Positions 32,046 to 42,613 of a stretch of DNA of 64,000 bases are shown here, piece by piece. The notes beneath the pieces are model-generated. The model did no database searches and was not told where the DNA came from. It saw only the letters and a list, made by a program, of their open reading frames with translations. A program made the translations under genes and the position numbers. Numbering within the stretch: position 1 is the stretch's first letter; every line of letters starts with the position of its first letter. This DNA comes from Allolobophora icterica (Eukaryota > Annelida > Clitellata > Crassiclitellata > Lumbricidae), in contig OY744612.1 of NCBI GenBank assembly GCA_963556255.1, forward strand, positions 21,727,532-21,791,531, read 5' to 3'.

Positions 32046-33401
32046 ATGAGTGTACCCATCAATCCAACATCTGGCAGATACAATCTTCGATCGGGTAAGC
32101 TATTACCATCGTCGTTGGACTTCTCTCCTCCGGAGTCACACATATCCTTGCTGCCGCAGTCTTCGAACATTTCAACTGATTCTTCATCTACTTACTTGGC
32201 TCCAGCTGCTGACGTTCTAACCTCTACGCCTCCATCGCCAACAATTTTGACACCACCGGCAGACAATTTTTTCTCTGCGGCACCGTTTCATTTTGGACAA
32301 CCAGCAACCGCTGTTAGTCAGCCAGTCTACGCTGTCCTTGACGATTCTGACGCTGATTCCTCTCATTCCTCTGACGCTGATTCATCTGATTCTGAAATGG
32401 CTGGCAATACCTTGGTTCCTGCACCATTCACGGGCAAACCGCAGGAAGACGTTCTCGAGTTCCTGAATAACTATGACCTTTGGGCTACCTTTAGAGCTAT
32501 GTCCGGAGGTCAGAAATTGGCTGCTTTACCTCTCCTCCTTAAGGATGGTGCAACGCTGTGGTTCAACACTCAATCACAGGCCACTCGGGACAGTTTCACT
32601 GCATTGCGTGATGCCTTGATTCTGCGATACGGTCCACATCCTTCGGATGCCTGGAAACGATCTGCGGACCTGTGGCAGATTCGACAATTGCCACACCAGT
32701 CTGTCGATGACTTTTTAACTGTTGTCCAAAAAGCTGCCCAAAAACTTGGAGTTGGAGCTGACCAAACATTTCTCGTGGCGTTGAACGGCCTACGCTCTAA
32801 CATTCGACAACATGTCATTCACCATGATATAACCACCATAGAGGATCTGCAGAAATGGGGTCGGTTGACGGAGTTGTCCCTGGACGATCATTCTGATGCG
32901 GGTCAACACATTCGTCAAACGGTCTCTGAACTAGCCGCTATCCGTGAGGAATTGAAACAGCTTCATCTGACCAATGTCGCTGCGGTAAGTTCTACTGGCC
33001 ATAGAACATTGTCACCTTCGCCGCGTCATGTCACCTTTGATTTGCTACCTGATCCATCGTTGGAGACAACACGTCAGGAAGCCTACACGACATCGGCAAG
33101 AGACTATCACCCACGCCCTGGTAACTATCAACCGCCACAACAGTCTGATTCGCCGAGGTATCTTGGGAACACTCCGAGGTACTCGCAAGGTCGATCGTGG
33201 AATTGCTCTCAACCTCCTTACCGACAGACCTCCTGGCGTTCAGCTTCCAAGTCATCTTGCAGTAATTGCGGAGGTAATCATGCTCCTAATAGCTTCTGTC
33301 GCGCCAAGGGTGTCACTTGTTTCAGATGCGGAAAAAGGGGCCACTTACAGTCTGTTTCCAGGTCCACCAGAGCGCCCTCTGGTCGCTTTAGCCAAACATA
33401 G
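32046..33401 (+). CDS. gag: Gag polyprotein of the LTR element
   Basis: 451 codons, start at 32046. A low-complexity Ser/Pro/Asp-rich N-terminus (to about residue 115) precedes a capsid-like helical region, with a FTGKPQEDVLEFLNNYDLWA-type start near residue 125 and a LKDGATLWF block near 165, typical of Ty3/gypsy-like Gag. Near residues 405-440 lie CSNCGGNHAPNSFC and a CFRCGKRGHL zinc knuckle. The final Cys of that knuckle is replaced by Ser (HLQSVS), followed by a shifted tail. It ends at TAG (33399-33401). The protease ORF continues in the same frame, so occasional stop read-through or a frame change could make Gag-Pro. Gag would form the particle and package the RNA. Confidence 0.8.
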   Translation: MSVPINPTSGRYNLRSGKLLPSSLDFSPPESHISLLPQSSNISTDSSSTYLAPAADVLTSTPPSPTILTPPADNFFSAAPFHFGQPATAVSQPVYAVLDDSDADSSHSSDADSSDSEMAGNTLVPAPFTGKPQEDVLEFLNNYDLWATFRAMSGGQKLAALPLLLKDGATLWFNTQSQATRDSFTALRDALILRYGPHPSDAWKRSADLWQIRQLPHQSVDDFLTVVQKAAQKLGVGADQTFLVALNGLRSNIRQHVIHHDITTIEDLQKWGRLTELSLDDHSDAGQHIRQTVSELAAIREELKQLHLTNVAAVSSTGHRTLSPSPRHVTFDLLPDPSLETTRQEAYTTSARDYHPRPGNYQPPQQSDSPRYLGNTPRYSQGRSWNCSQPPYRQTSWRSASKSSCSNCGGNHAPNSFCRAKGVTCFRCGKRGHLQSVSRSTRAPSGRFSQT

Positions 33402-33425
33402 GAATTCGCTTCCCGCCGTCCACAA

Positions 33426-34094
33426 ATGACGGTTGGGGCTAAGAACAGAATTTATGCACAGACTGACAAAATTGCGATGTATAGAAACACAATTACTGTA
33501 CAAGTTAGGAACCGCACTGCTCAATGTTTGCTTGACTCAGGCGCCAGTGTCTCGTGCATTAGTGCTGAATTTTTGCATAAATTGAAACTTCCTGTTCAAC
33601 CATTGAGAGATGATGACACCAAAAATGTATTTTTGGCTGATGGTCATCCTGTTCGAGTACAAGGTCGTGCAGACATTACTGTTAAACTTTCCGGTTTGAG
33701 TATTCCTTATGAATTCTTGATTTTGCCACAGATGGGATATAGTCTGATTCTTGGGTTAGACTTCTTGACTGACAGTAAGGCAAGAATTGATTTTGATGCA
33801 AAGGTTGTCACTTTTTTTGATGATTTGGCTGCGACTCGGTTGTCAACTTCTACTGTGCATTCTTTCTCTGTGTGTACTCTGCATGCAACTGTCTTGAAGC
33901 CAATGTCTGAGACATTGGTCCCAGTTTTATTGCCTTCAAAGTATTCAGCTGATATGTCCATTATTGAACCATTTGCACGGGAAGCGAAATGTAAATTTAT
34001 TTGTGCACGAAGTAGCCAACAACGGCCGCTACAGGTTAGAGGCTACTATCTTGCATCAAGGAGATATTCGACGTGTTCTTGTCAAGCTTCATAA
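33426..34094 (+). CDS. pro: Retropepsin-like aspartic protease of the LTR element
   Basis: Same frame as gag, 24 bases after its stop; the Met at 33426 is probably not a true start. Residues 30-130 form a retropepsin: CLLDSGASVSC with the catalytic Asp, the flap region FLADGHPVRVQG, and LILGLDFL as the conserved hydrophobic-Gly segment. The frame runs to 34094, but the last 29 codons (from about 34008) are LTR-terminal sequence and Env-region sequence read out of frame. The protein is thus cut off where reverse transcriptase should begin. Protease would process Gag. Confidence 0.8.
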   Translation: MTVGAKNRIYAQTDKIAMYRNTITVQVRNRTAQCLLDSGASVSCISAEFLHKLKLPVQPLRDDDTKNVFLADGHPVRVQGRADITVKLSGLSIPYEFLILPQMGYSLILGLDFLTDSKARIDFDAKVVTFFDDLAATRLSTSTVHSFSVCTLHATVLKPMSETLVPVLLPSKYSADMSIIEPFAREAKCKFICARSSQQRPLQVRGYYLASRRYSTCSCQAS

Positions 34095-35682
34095 GCATTT
34101 GAAGTCTATGCGACTGCCTGTCCGGATTTTGGTTAGAGATCCCGCATATTTTTACCGGGTTAATACTCACATTGCCACTCTACAACGTAATATTCTTTAC
34201 ATTACCTTAAAAATTCCTCTCACTACTGTCAACTTTTCCATGGAATTATACAAGGTCACTGTTGTTGCCAAATCCATAAGTGCTGATAATCCACATGCTA
34301 CTTTGATTGATCGCTTACCGAGTTATTTTGCAGTTGCTCCAGTCAGTAACACATTTGCGGTTTGGGATTCTTTGCCATTGTTGCAGGACGGGGATGCTTT
34401 TCGCATTGTTTCAAAGCATGATATTCAGTTGCGGACTGATTCAGAAGTGTGTATATTTGCTTTGTATGTGAATGACCCTGTTGCTATACGCAAGAATTGT
34501 GTACTTCTTCTTCTTAGCCGTAAGCCGTCATCGTTTGTGTATTTAACTGAGAATACTATGGCAATTGAAAATGGGTTGTCTGATTTGATGCTGATTTGTC
34601 CTCAAGGACGGTCGAAAAAGGTTAATGCTTGCACTTCTTGTCATGTTTCTATTCCGGATGAATGTTCTATGGTAAGCGAACAATATGTTTTTCCTGCTTC
34701 GTGTTCAGCGAGTGATCTACTTAATGCTAGTGAGTCAGTTGTGCATACGTTTAATTTGGCGATTATTCAAGAGTTTTTTGTTCAGGAGGATTGGGCTCTG
34801 CTTAAGGCGGACACTACTGTCGCTGAACAGATTACGCTGCAGTTGCCTGTTTTCATTACTCATTCAAATGCTTCTCTGGTAGCTGAGGAACAGTTAGCTG
34901 AGGATTTTGTCACTGCAATGAATTCTGTTAAGGAAGGTCAGGCGATATTCAAGTCCAAGGATGATATTTTTCGGGAACAATTGGAAAATTTGAATAGTTT
35001 GGATTCGTCCTTTTACTCTGCATCCATATCTTTTCTTATGCCTGTGGGTTTATTTATAATTGTTCTCCTTGCTGTAGTAACGATTTATTTGGTGGTTCGT
35101 GTGCATCAATTGTCTATTATTGTGTTGACTTTGTCACGCCCTGTTCAAACTAATTCCGTTCCACCAGTTTGGATTTTTTCGCAGTCAACTGGGATTCCAA
35201 CATCCCGGCCAATGATTTTATTTGAATATGCGGAATTTCCATGGTTTCAGATTACTGTTATCACGTTCCTTGTGGTTATGGTTTTGGTTCTGATTTTTCG
35301 GAAGGTTTATCGCCGTTGTTGCAAGTCGTCGGTTGTTCAGCCTGTGTGTTTAACCATGCATATTTTTAACACAGAAGCTAAAGTTGTTATTCCTTGGTAT
35401 AAGTTGCGTTATGCATTAGGAGATTATGATGTTGTCGCTTTGAATGCTATTTCTAACATTAGTCTTTCTCGTCATTGTTCTGGTCGTCAGTTACGTTTCC
35501 AGTGGAATATTACAGCTTTACATAAACCTTCTCAGATTCGAGTGTTGTTGCCGCAGTCCTTATCTATTTCTTACTGTTTGGCTCGAAAACTGGACACTAT
35601 TATTGGCCCTAACAAACGTTATTCTGTTCAACTGTATATCTCTAGTTTGGAATTCAATGTTCCGCTTGAGTTGCAACCATAA
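33964..35682 (+). CDS. env: Env-like glycoprotein ORF of the LTR element
   Basis: An open frame of 572 codons. The first 25 come from protease and LTR-terminal DNA, so genuine Env sequence begins after 34033; the first internal Met is at 34108. It has an extracellular-looking segment with a Cys cluster at about residues 205-245 and a strong hydrophobic segment at about 357-380 (FLMPVGLFIIVLLAVVTIYL). A second lies at about 430-448, followed by a basic CysCys motif and a roughly 120-residue C-terminal part. The order (a strand-rich ILYITLKIPL region, Cys-rich region, coiled-coil-like region, membrane anchor) resembles Env proteins of env-bearing invertebrate Ty3/gypsy elements. The family assignment is by impression. 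No signal peptide remains, its 5' end having been lost in the rearrangement. Confidence 0.55.
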   Translation: MNHLHGKRNVNLFVHEVANNGRYRLEATILHQGDIRRVLVKLHKHLKSMRLPVRILVRDPAYFYRVNTHIATLQRNILYITLKIPLTTVNFSMELYKVTVVAKSISADNPHATLIDRLPSYFAVAPVSNTFAVWDSLPLLQDGDAFRIVSKHDIQLRTDSEVCIFALYVNDPVAIRKNCVLLLLSRKPSSFVYLTENTMAIENGLSDLMLICPQGRSKKVNACTSCHVSIPDECSMVSEQYVFPASCSASDLLNASESVVHTFNLAIIQEFFVQEDWALLKADTTVAEQITLQLPVFITHSNASLVAEEQLAEDFVTAMNSVKEGQAIFKSKDDIFREQLENLNSLDSSFYSASISFLMPVGLFIIVLLAVVTIYLVVRVHQLSIIVLTLSRPVQTNSVPPVWIFSQSTGIPTSRPMILFEYAEFPWFQITVITFLVVMVLVLIFRKVYRRCCKSSVVQPVCLTMHIFNTEAKVVIPWYKLRYALGDYDVVALNAISNISLSRHCSGRQLRFQWNITALHKPSQIRVLLPQSLSISYCLARKLDTIIGPNKRYSVQLYISSLEFNVPLELQP

Positions 35683-36153
35683 TCAGTGTTGTTGTTACCT
35701 TGAATTTCTGCTTGTTGATTGAACTATTCGTCGATTGATTGCTATCGTTTAGTTCTAGTTGCTTATCTTGCTGTCGCTTGTATTATCATGTTCTACTTGT
35801 TCGTATTGGGATGACGATTTTTATGGTTACATGGTTATATTTCGGTACTTTATATGGTTATAGTGTTGTGATCATTAATGGTCATATAGTGGTAGTTATG
35901 AGTATTGTGTTATATTACGTTAGTTTCTCATGTCGTGCTTACTATTTGATTGCTATTTCGATTGTTATTGTCACTGCGTTCGATTCACCGCACGGGGTCT
36001 GATAGAGTTATGGACTGATAGACTATTTGACTAGATTTTTTTGAATTGGACTTATGTGTTAGTATTCTTCACTGTTGGTTATTCGTTATTTTGTTGAGGG
36101 GTTTAACGGGAAAAACCCGTGGCTCGTGTTTTTTTATAAGGATGGTCATATAG
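35683..36153 (+). other. 3' internal non-coding region of the LTR element
   Basis: T-rich, no ORF of note. Just before the 3' LTR is GGTTTAACGGGAAAAACC, then AAGGATGGTCATATAG. A polypurine tract for plus-strand priming is expected here, but the best candidate (GGGAAAAA) is some 50 bases away. Confidence 0.45.
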
Positions 36154-36492
36154 TGGTCATACATACAGTCATCCATTCATTCGGTCGTGCACATAATGTA
36201 TCTGTTGCATGCGAGCTGTAGGTAGGAAGGCTCAGCTATCATCATCAGCACAAGTCACTTATGTATTAAGAGGCATGTTTTGGGAAACGAGAGGGAGAGA
36301 GAAGGGAAGAACGAGGAACGAACGACGGTGGTAGGAACAACAACAGTGTGTAGTGAGTGAATTGAGAGTGCGTGTAGGTGAATCGAATATTAACTATTGT
36401 AGTCAACGTAGTTAATTGCAAGTTAACAATAAAGTAAATATTAAATCAATGAGTGTTATCTATCAACGAAGTAGCCAACAACGGCCGCTACA
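36154..36492 (+). repeat. 3' LTR
   Basis: 339 bp, reads the same as 31607-31945 throughout. Followed by CATACATAC of the host microsatellite. Confidence 0.88.
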
Positions 36493-37301
36493 CATACATA
36501 CATACATACATACATACATACATACATACATACATACATACATACATACATACATACATACATACATACATACATGCATATATTATACATAGAATAGATG
36601 CATGCAAACATATATGCCTACATACATACACATCAGCCCGCGGAGGCGCTTAATGGATGTGCAATCAGGATCCTTGTGCCCTATTTCAGTCAGGACAAGC
36701 ACGCTGAGCTGCTCGTGCTGGGGTAGGCTCTCCTACAACCCCTACATTATCGATCCTGCAATTAACATAGAAAAAAATAGATGTACATGTATTGTACATA
36801 CATATATATAATCTACAATTCTACATGATAAAAATTAGGCTATACATGGATATCATGATGAGCTACGAATTGAGATTTACGCAGCGATGAAGTCGAACTT
36901 TGGAAGGGAGCTGTTTGTGTTATTGCCGTTCATATATCCTCTGACAAAAGTGCCCATGTCCGTGTACGCATTCATACTGCATTTTATTGCATACGAGATC
37001 GGCGAGCGGATTTCTAGTCTCAACGGTTGAGCTGCACACGGACCGAATCAAGTATGTGTACATAAATAGGTCGCATATATAGAAACATGCATGCTTACAT
37101 GCATACATGTATATACATACATGTATGTTTGCATACATACATACACGTATGCATACAAACTACATACATGCACACTTGCATAGGTAAAAGAGTGTAGCCG
37201 AAGTCCCGTTACTTAGTTTTGCCACATTCTAAACATTAGCATTGGCTAGATAGATTGGAAATCATTTAGCACTGAGTTTTTCAAACTTAAGATATTTAAT
37301 T
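36493..37301. other. Start of unit 2: (CATA)n and unit-specific flank
   Basis: (CATA)n to about 36580, then sequence matching 1.96-2.11 kb and 4.02-4.55 kb of unit 1 with many differences. No gene seen. Confidence 0.6.
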
Positions 37302-37302
37302 A

Positions 37303-37957
37303 GGGGTCACCCATAAAGGACGTACGCAGTGAGGGGAAGGAGGGGTAATTCACATGCGGACAAATGGGGACAAGGGGAGGAGGGTTATGACCAGTGCATG
37401 TATGTGTATATGTATGTATGTATGTTTCTATGATGTATATGTTTGCAATTTTGCATATAGTATGCATGTGTGTGTATATATTCGTTTATTATGCAAAACT
37501 GGTATGTTTTAACCGTATCTAAATTTCTAAATTTGATATTTTTAACACCTCCATGTTTCAACCTTCTCCGAGAGACGAAAAGGTCAGTGAGGTGATTACC
37601 TAAAACCCTCATGCCGTGTACTAGAACTTTAATTATACGCTGTGGGCTTGAAAACTGTAACAGGCATAACTTGCTTTTATTGTTTAAAAATGCAGTAGTT
37701 GATGTAGAACACTGCATACTTTTCAATTTTAAATTGAATGTACTGGTTGATATTTAAAGTAAGGTGATTTTAAATAAGATAGAACTGGTAGGAGTGGTAG
37801 CTTATTGATGACGTTATAGTCACAATGGTGGTTTTTCGTTCATTGGCTTTGGTTTGCGAACGTCCGTAAGGAGGGAGGGGGAGGTCCTATGCGGATAAGG
37901 GGAGGGAGGGGTCCAAAGTAGGTCATATTTTCCGGACGCCGTTTATGGATGACCCTT
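37303..37957. mobile_element. DNA transposon-like element, TIR near GGGTCAYCCATAAA
   Basis: The left end AGGGGTCACCCATAAAGGAC and the right end, inverted, AAAGGGTCATCCATAAACGG match with few mismatches. GGGAGGGG motifs lie inside both ends. A (CATA)n-derived stretch is embedded at about 37390-37480. Absent from units 1 and 3 at the equivalent point. Confidence 0.6.
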
Positions 37958-38126
37958 TATAGTTTATAGAAAAGTACGATGATATTAACACTTAAACAAC
38001 ACTTATACATATCCAAATGTAGTATCAAAACCTGTAGATACTAATCACACACCTATAAGATTTAGCTTTACATAATTCCAAAGTAACTGTACCGAGTCAA
38101 CGGTATGTTGAATAGTGTATCTCCAA

Positions 38127-38401
38127 CAGAGGCACCCGCAGGCTAAAAAAAATGGGACGCTCACCCCTACCTTGCCATCCCATCCCCATCCGTTCCCAGT
38201 CCGCCACTCGTACTCATACACTGAAAATGATTCAGAGTGACTCATAAAAAATTTCTTTTTAGATAACATATAATGCTTTAACATGCCATATTGCCGTTTA
38301 ACAAATATCGATGCGATGCCTATTCCTTGTGTGGATTTGATTTAGTGGGTGTACGCACGTGCGTCTAGTGCGTCTAGTGCGTCCACCTGCGGGAGCCTCT
38401 G
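38127..38401. mobile_element. hAT-type MITE, family 1, inverted copy
   Basis: Starts CAGAGGCACCCGCAGG and ends GCGGGAGCCTCTG. The interior is the reverse complement of the family described at 4634-4937 (GACGCTCACCCC, ACTGAAAATGATTCAGAGTG). Flanking 8-mers ATCTCCAA and ATCCAATA match only partly. Confidence 0.75.
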
Positions 38402-38739
38402 ATCCAATATTAAGATCACCTGTCCTTCCAATAGCACGTCACTACAGGTGTACTAAATGCTACGGTTCAGCGCGCATCCTCTAATCGGTTCAGTGTGTAT
38501 AGTCACTCGGATCCATTGTGCAGATGTAAGGTCGCAGGAGTTAAAATGGACTAATAGCGAATAGACACGTTATAAGACAATGACAATTATGGAGCTACCA
38601 CGCTGTCTCCATCCTCAGTTGTCCTATCTTACCAGAATATTAATACTAAGTCCGTTGAAGTTTCAAAATATCCAATTGCGTTTCAACCACAAATGCGTAT
38701 TCCATTGATGTATCATATCAATCAATCAAAAATCAATCA

Positions 38740-39065
38740 ACTAAGCATTTATATAGCTCCCCTTCAAGGAAGCTATTCAGAGGCGCTCCCAGCCCAACCC
38801 CGGCGCAAGAGAACATAGCAGAGAAGAAAAAAGGAAGCGGTGGACGAGTCTCGAGTCTCAAGGAAGAGACTGCAGCTGAGAAGGAAGCCCATTCCAAATT
38901 GTGGGAATGTGGGTCCAACCACGGAGAAAGCGCGCTGCTGCATAGTAGCGCTGCGTGCGAAAGGCACAGAGAGGTCACCACGGGTGGCAGAGCGAAGAGA
39001 GCGGTGACCAGGTGGAACAGAGGCACGAGAACAGAGCTCACGTAGATAAGAGGGAGCACGTACAT
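38740..39065 (-). pseudogene. LINE 3' end, minus strand
   Basis: On the minus strand one frame contains MPFARSATMQQRAFSVVGPT, matching the QSRAFSVVGPTxWN tail of CR1/L2-like LINEs. It is frameshifted afterwards and ends in a TATATAGCTCCCC tail. Related to the forward fragment at 14910-15475. Confidence 0.65.
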
Positions 39066-39401
39066 ATGTATATATGCATATATTTACAGGCTTATGTGCA
39101 AATATCCTTGGTTAGTTGCTGCTTAACCACACTGTGACACAACAAAGATGATTGGCGTCGCCATCCGACTCTATCCAGGCTTGGGACTGGCACTGCAGCT
39201 TAAATACGCATGCCTTGGAGCTCTCAATCACTCCCGGCAACCATACTCGGACAAGATATCGAATACACTCGTAACTAACTTTCCCGATATGTGGTCAGCA
39301 GTGCCAAACCGGCCGTCACTACATTTCATAGTATGTCTGCTCACCTGTCTCTTTGCCCTTCTCTTTGTCCGTTCGTTCGTCCATCTGTCAGTTTGTTTTC
39401 A

Positions 39402-39404
<3 letters not shown>

Positions 39405-39480
<76 letters not shown>

Positions 39481-39490
39481 AGTCTGTCTG
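39405..39490. repeat. (TCTG)n microsatellite
   Basis: About 20 TCTG units. The flank GACATCGCCCACACAATCAG corresponds to 5.74 and 63.70 kb, making this the unit 2 equivalent of those larger blocks. Confidence 0.95.
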
Positions 39491-40199
39491 ACATCGCCCA
39501 CACAATCAGCCATCATGTCAGAAGGATTGCAAGATAACGTGTGAGAAGTTCTCTGCTCGCTTCTGTTAGGCTTCGTCGACGCGAGTGCAACAGAAAAGCT
39601 ACCTGGGTAGTCTCTCTCCCTGGTACGTTTACACATACACATACAAACACAACGCCATTCTTCGAATAGTTTATCATCTTGAAACTAGCGTCAGAAGTGC
39701 TCAAAGTAGCTGCTAATAGCTGACAGGCCGCAGTCTTATGGGCACTATACTTCGAATATGTAAACTTCGCAACTTCGGCTAACAATGAACTGAGATAACG
39801 ACAGTAACATTTAACATCAACTGTCTATTTTGTACAATGCGAGCGTTAGACTAGCATTATTAAAAGATTACTTACTTGCTTGCCTAATTAATTGTTCTTA
39901 ATTAATACAAGACGGGAAAATAGAATTGTGATGTAAGCCTAATAGAAAATTTTATTTGTTGTATTTGAAGCATTGTGCAAGAATGTAGAGACAATGAAAT
40001 TCAAGACTTCTAACTGACAGAGCTTGTCGGAAAGTAAATATCAGCGGAAGTTTGAGGAGTTGCTGGACAATATTCTAAATAATTCGTGATTGCATCATTT
40101 AATCTGATTTGGTAGAGTAGGCTAGTAGCAGATGAAGAAAAAGGAGAGCAACGACAACTAAGAGAAGTTTTAGAGCCTCACATGGATGTTGGGAAAAGG
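39491..40199 (+). other. Upstream region of locus copy 2
   Basis: Non-coding down to about 40115. From 40116 (after TTTGGTAG) the frame is open through to the coiled coil and includes an in-frame ATG at 40182. In unit 1 the same stretch has a one-base difference and stops, so I take it as 5' untranslated sequence with an alternative upstream start in unit 2 only. Confidence 0.45.
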
Positions 40200-40611
40200 A
40201 TGGAAGAAGAGAAGAGAGACGAACGGAGAGAAACAACCGAAGAACACCAGTCAGAAACATATCAGGAAAGCAACGAGGTGGTGTATCTGAGGACAAGCGA
40301 AGAGTTAGTCCGAATCTCCAGAGACTTAGCAAAGGTAAACAGGAACATCCGTCGAATTGAAAGGGATCTTACTAGCGCTTTGGAAGAGATCGAAAGACTG
40401 AATCACAGAATGAGGGCTGCAACTGCATCTAAGAAGAAAATTGAGAACGAGATTAGGCGAGAGCAAGGTGAGAAAGAACGTCTCACAGCAGCACTCGCAA
40501 AAGCACGAGGTTTCTGTGCAGAGGCAACACTTTCTAGGAATCCCCAGTTGGTTGATACGTTAGAAGAGACAAAAGAAGTGACAAAGACAAAAGAAATCGC
40601 AGTTTCTGATG
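40200..40611 (+). CDS. Locus copy 2, exon: coiled coil
   Basis: Homologous to 9587-9986 and in the same place in unit 2. The Met at 40200 is the one conserved between copies; an upstream Met at 40182 is also in frame. The 137 residues are highly charged, with heptad Leu/Ile repeats (LVRISRDLAKVNRNIRRIER, then an IERLNHRM block) predicting a long coiled coil. It has four extra codons near the 3' end (TKEVTK) relative to copy 1. Donor GATG/GTAAGA, phase 1. The many charge-conserving substitutions relative to copy 1, with the frame kept, suggest it has been under protein-level constraint. Confidence 0.7.
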
Positions 40612-41189
40612 GTAAGATGTTTAGTTACACTGTAAAATATTTAATCTAAGCTCATCTAGAAATTTCTTTAGCGCAGTTATTATTATGCCCACAGCCTCGA
40701 CAGATGGTCATTTGTAAGAAGCGCATTCAGAATCATCATACCTAGGACAGAATCAATTAAAGTCCACTAGGTCCTGTAGATCTGAGACAGTCTATTCAAA
40801 TGCATTGCAGACTCACTTTATTAGTTTTTTTTGTATTTTTATTATGTTTAGAAATCTCCAGAAGTTAAATAAAACGTAAAAATTATTCATAAACATTAGT
40901 TTTCACTGCGATTCATTAATAATAATTGGCATTTATAGGCTAGAGTGCGTTTCAGTCCATTAATGAGCCTCACGGAGTATTAGGCCACTGTCTGAAATAT
41001 TGAAAAATTGGCACCTTAAGATTTAGTTTAATGCTTGTGTGCAACCGTGCAGTGCATCTAACGAAACAGTAGGCCTGTTGACGTGTAGAAGAAAATAGGT
41101 CCTAAAGGATGACCATTAGATTAACATGGTCGACTCCCCATTCTGGAAATGGCAGAGGTGCAACTTTCAACATAAGCTTTCGGTTCTTT

Positions 41190-41429
<240 letters not shown>

Positions 41430-41615
41430 TTCGCCAGATGGTAAAGATCATTCTGTTTAATTGTGGAATTTTGTGCCAGATCGCGAGCACGTCTCAGTAG
41501 TTTCACTAGAGTGCTACATAAATATGTACATACAGTTACGATTTCTACAACGACTAGAAACACGTGTCGCATGACAAATCGATTTTCTATATACATGTAA
41601 TTATTTGGCAACCAG

Positions 41616-42534
41616 AACACAATTTCTTTAACAGTATCGTCATATCAAAAGGAGTAATGTTTAATTTGCATTTAGATGGCTTTAGGGCCACTTACATCGG
41701 AGGATTACGGACTACAGATGCAGAAGTCAAGGGAGTGGCCCTTCTTGAAAACTTCATCTACGTTCTCTTTAGATCATCTGTCGAAGGCAGCCATATCCGT
41801 ATCTTCTTTGACAATACGCTGAAGTTGAGCCTTAGAAATGTTATAAAATTACCACATTGTTTTGACCCTAATGGCTTGGCTGCTAATCCGGAAGCTCAAT
41901 GTCTCTATGTAACGGACAGTCGTTTGGGTTTTCTTCCCATCGTCTGGAAGGTAACACCAGAAAACAACCAGGTTACCGAATGGGCATCGTATCAACATTC
42001 CCTCACTCTCTCCGTTTCCCTCTCCGGACATGTCTTGATACTTCATAGTAAATACGATGGCGAAAAATATTGCCTCAACGTTTGCCTTTCAACTGCCAGA
42101 ATATTGCACACGTATGAACTGCTGCATAAGAAATCCGGAATTCCGTTGGCAGTAGTTGAGACTTCGAAGAGGAACTTCGTAATAAGCTATCGCAATTATA
42201 CTATACAGTCTACTTGGTGTATATACAAAATCAATGCAGACGGTCACTTCATTTGCTGTTTTACTCCTGGAGACGACCCCTCACAGCGTCTGTACAATCC
42301 GCGATACCTTTTCGTCGATTCGTGGGATCGGTTGATAGTTGCCGACTCGGGAAGTAACCGAGTGATCCTCTTGGATCCCAATCTCAACTGGAAAGAAGTA
42401 CTACTAGAAAGAAACTCTTTCGTGATGGACGAGCGTCCAAGGCCATTCCTGTACGATAACAGCTCACGCCAGATTTTCATCGCGCCCAACTATGATGAAA
42501 TTCAACAGATTGACGTGTTTACCCTGAAACTTAG
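41616..42534 (+). CDS. Locus copy 2, exon: NHL-like beta-propeller 1
   Basis: The acceptor GGCAACCAG/AA keeps phase 1 with the preceding exon. Unit 1 uses a site at a slightly different place, because a one-base difference near 41632 compensates for it. About 305 codons form a complete propeller homologous to 11582-12485, with the clearest NHL blade at 42298-42390 (PRYLFVDSWDRLIVADSGSN). It is intact and ends at CTTAG/GTATGT (phase 2). Reading through the donor gives a stop at 42613, after a tail unlike that of copy 1. This supports the donor as the real exon end. Confidence 0.75.
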
Positions 42535-42613
42535 GTATGTTGTTGATTCACAATATTTTACATATATACATATCACGAATCTTCGTATGATTCAAACTTT
42601 TAAACTTGTTTAG

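Larger units (their letters stand above)
31607..36492 (+). mobile_element. LTR retroelement lacking RT/RNase H/integrase
   Basis: Two 339-bp direct repeats (31607-31945 and 36154-36492) start TGGTCATAC and end GGCCGCTACA (TG...CA) and appear identical on reading, implying a very recent insertion. They flank a Gag ORF, a protease and an Env-like ORF. A Ty3/gypsy-like origin is suggested by the Gag and retropepsin. No reverse transcriptase, RNase H or integrase is present, so movement must have used enzymes from another copy. Target duplication cannot be read because the insertion is in (CATA)n. Confidence 0.88.
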
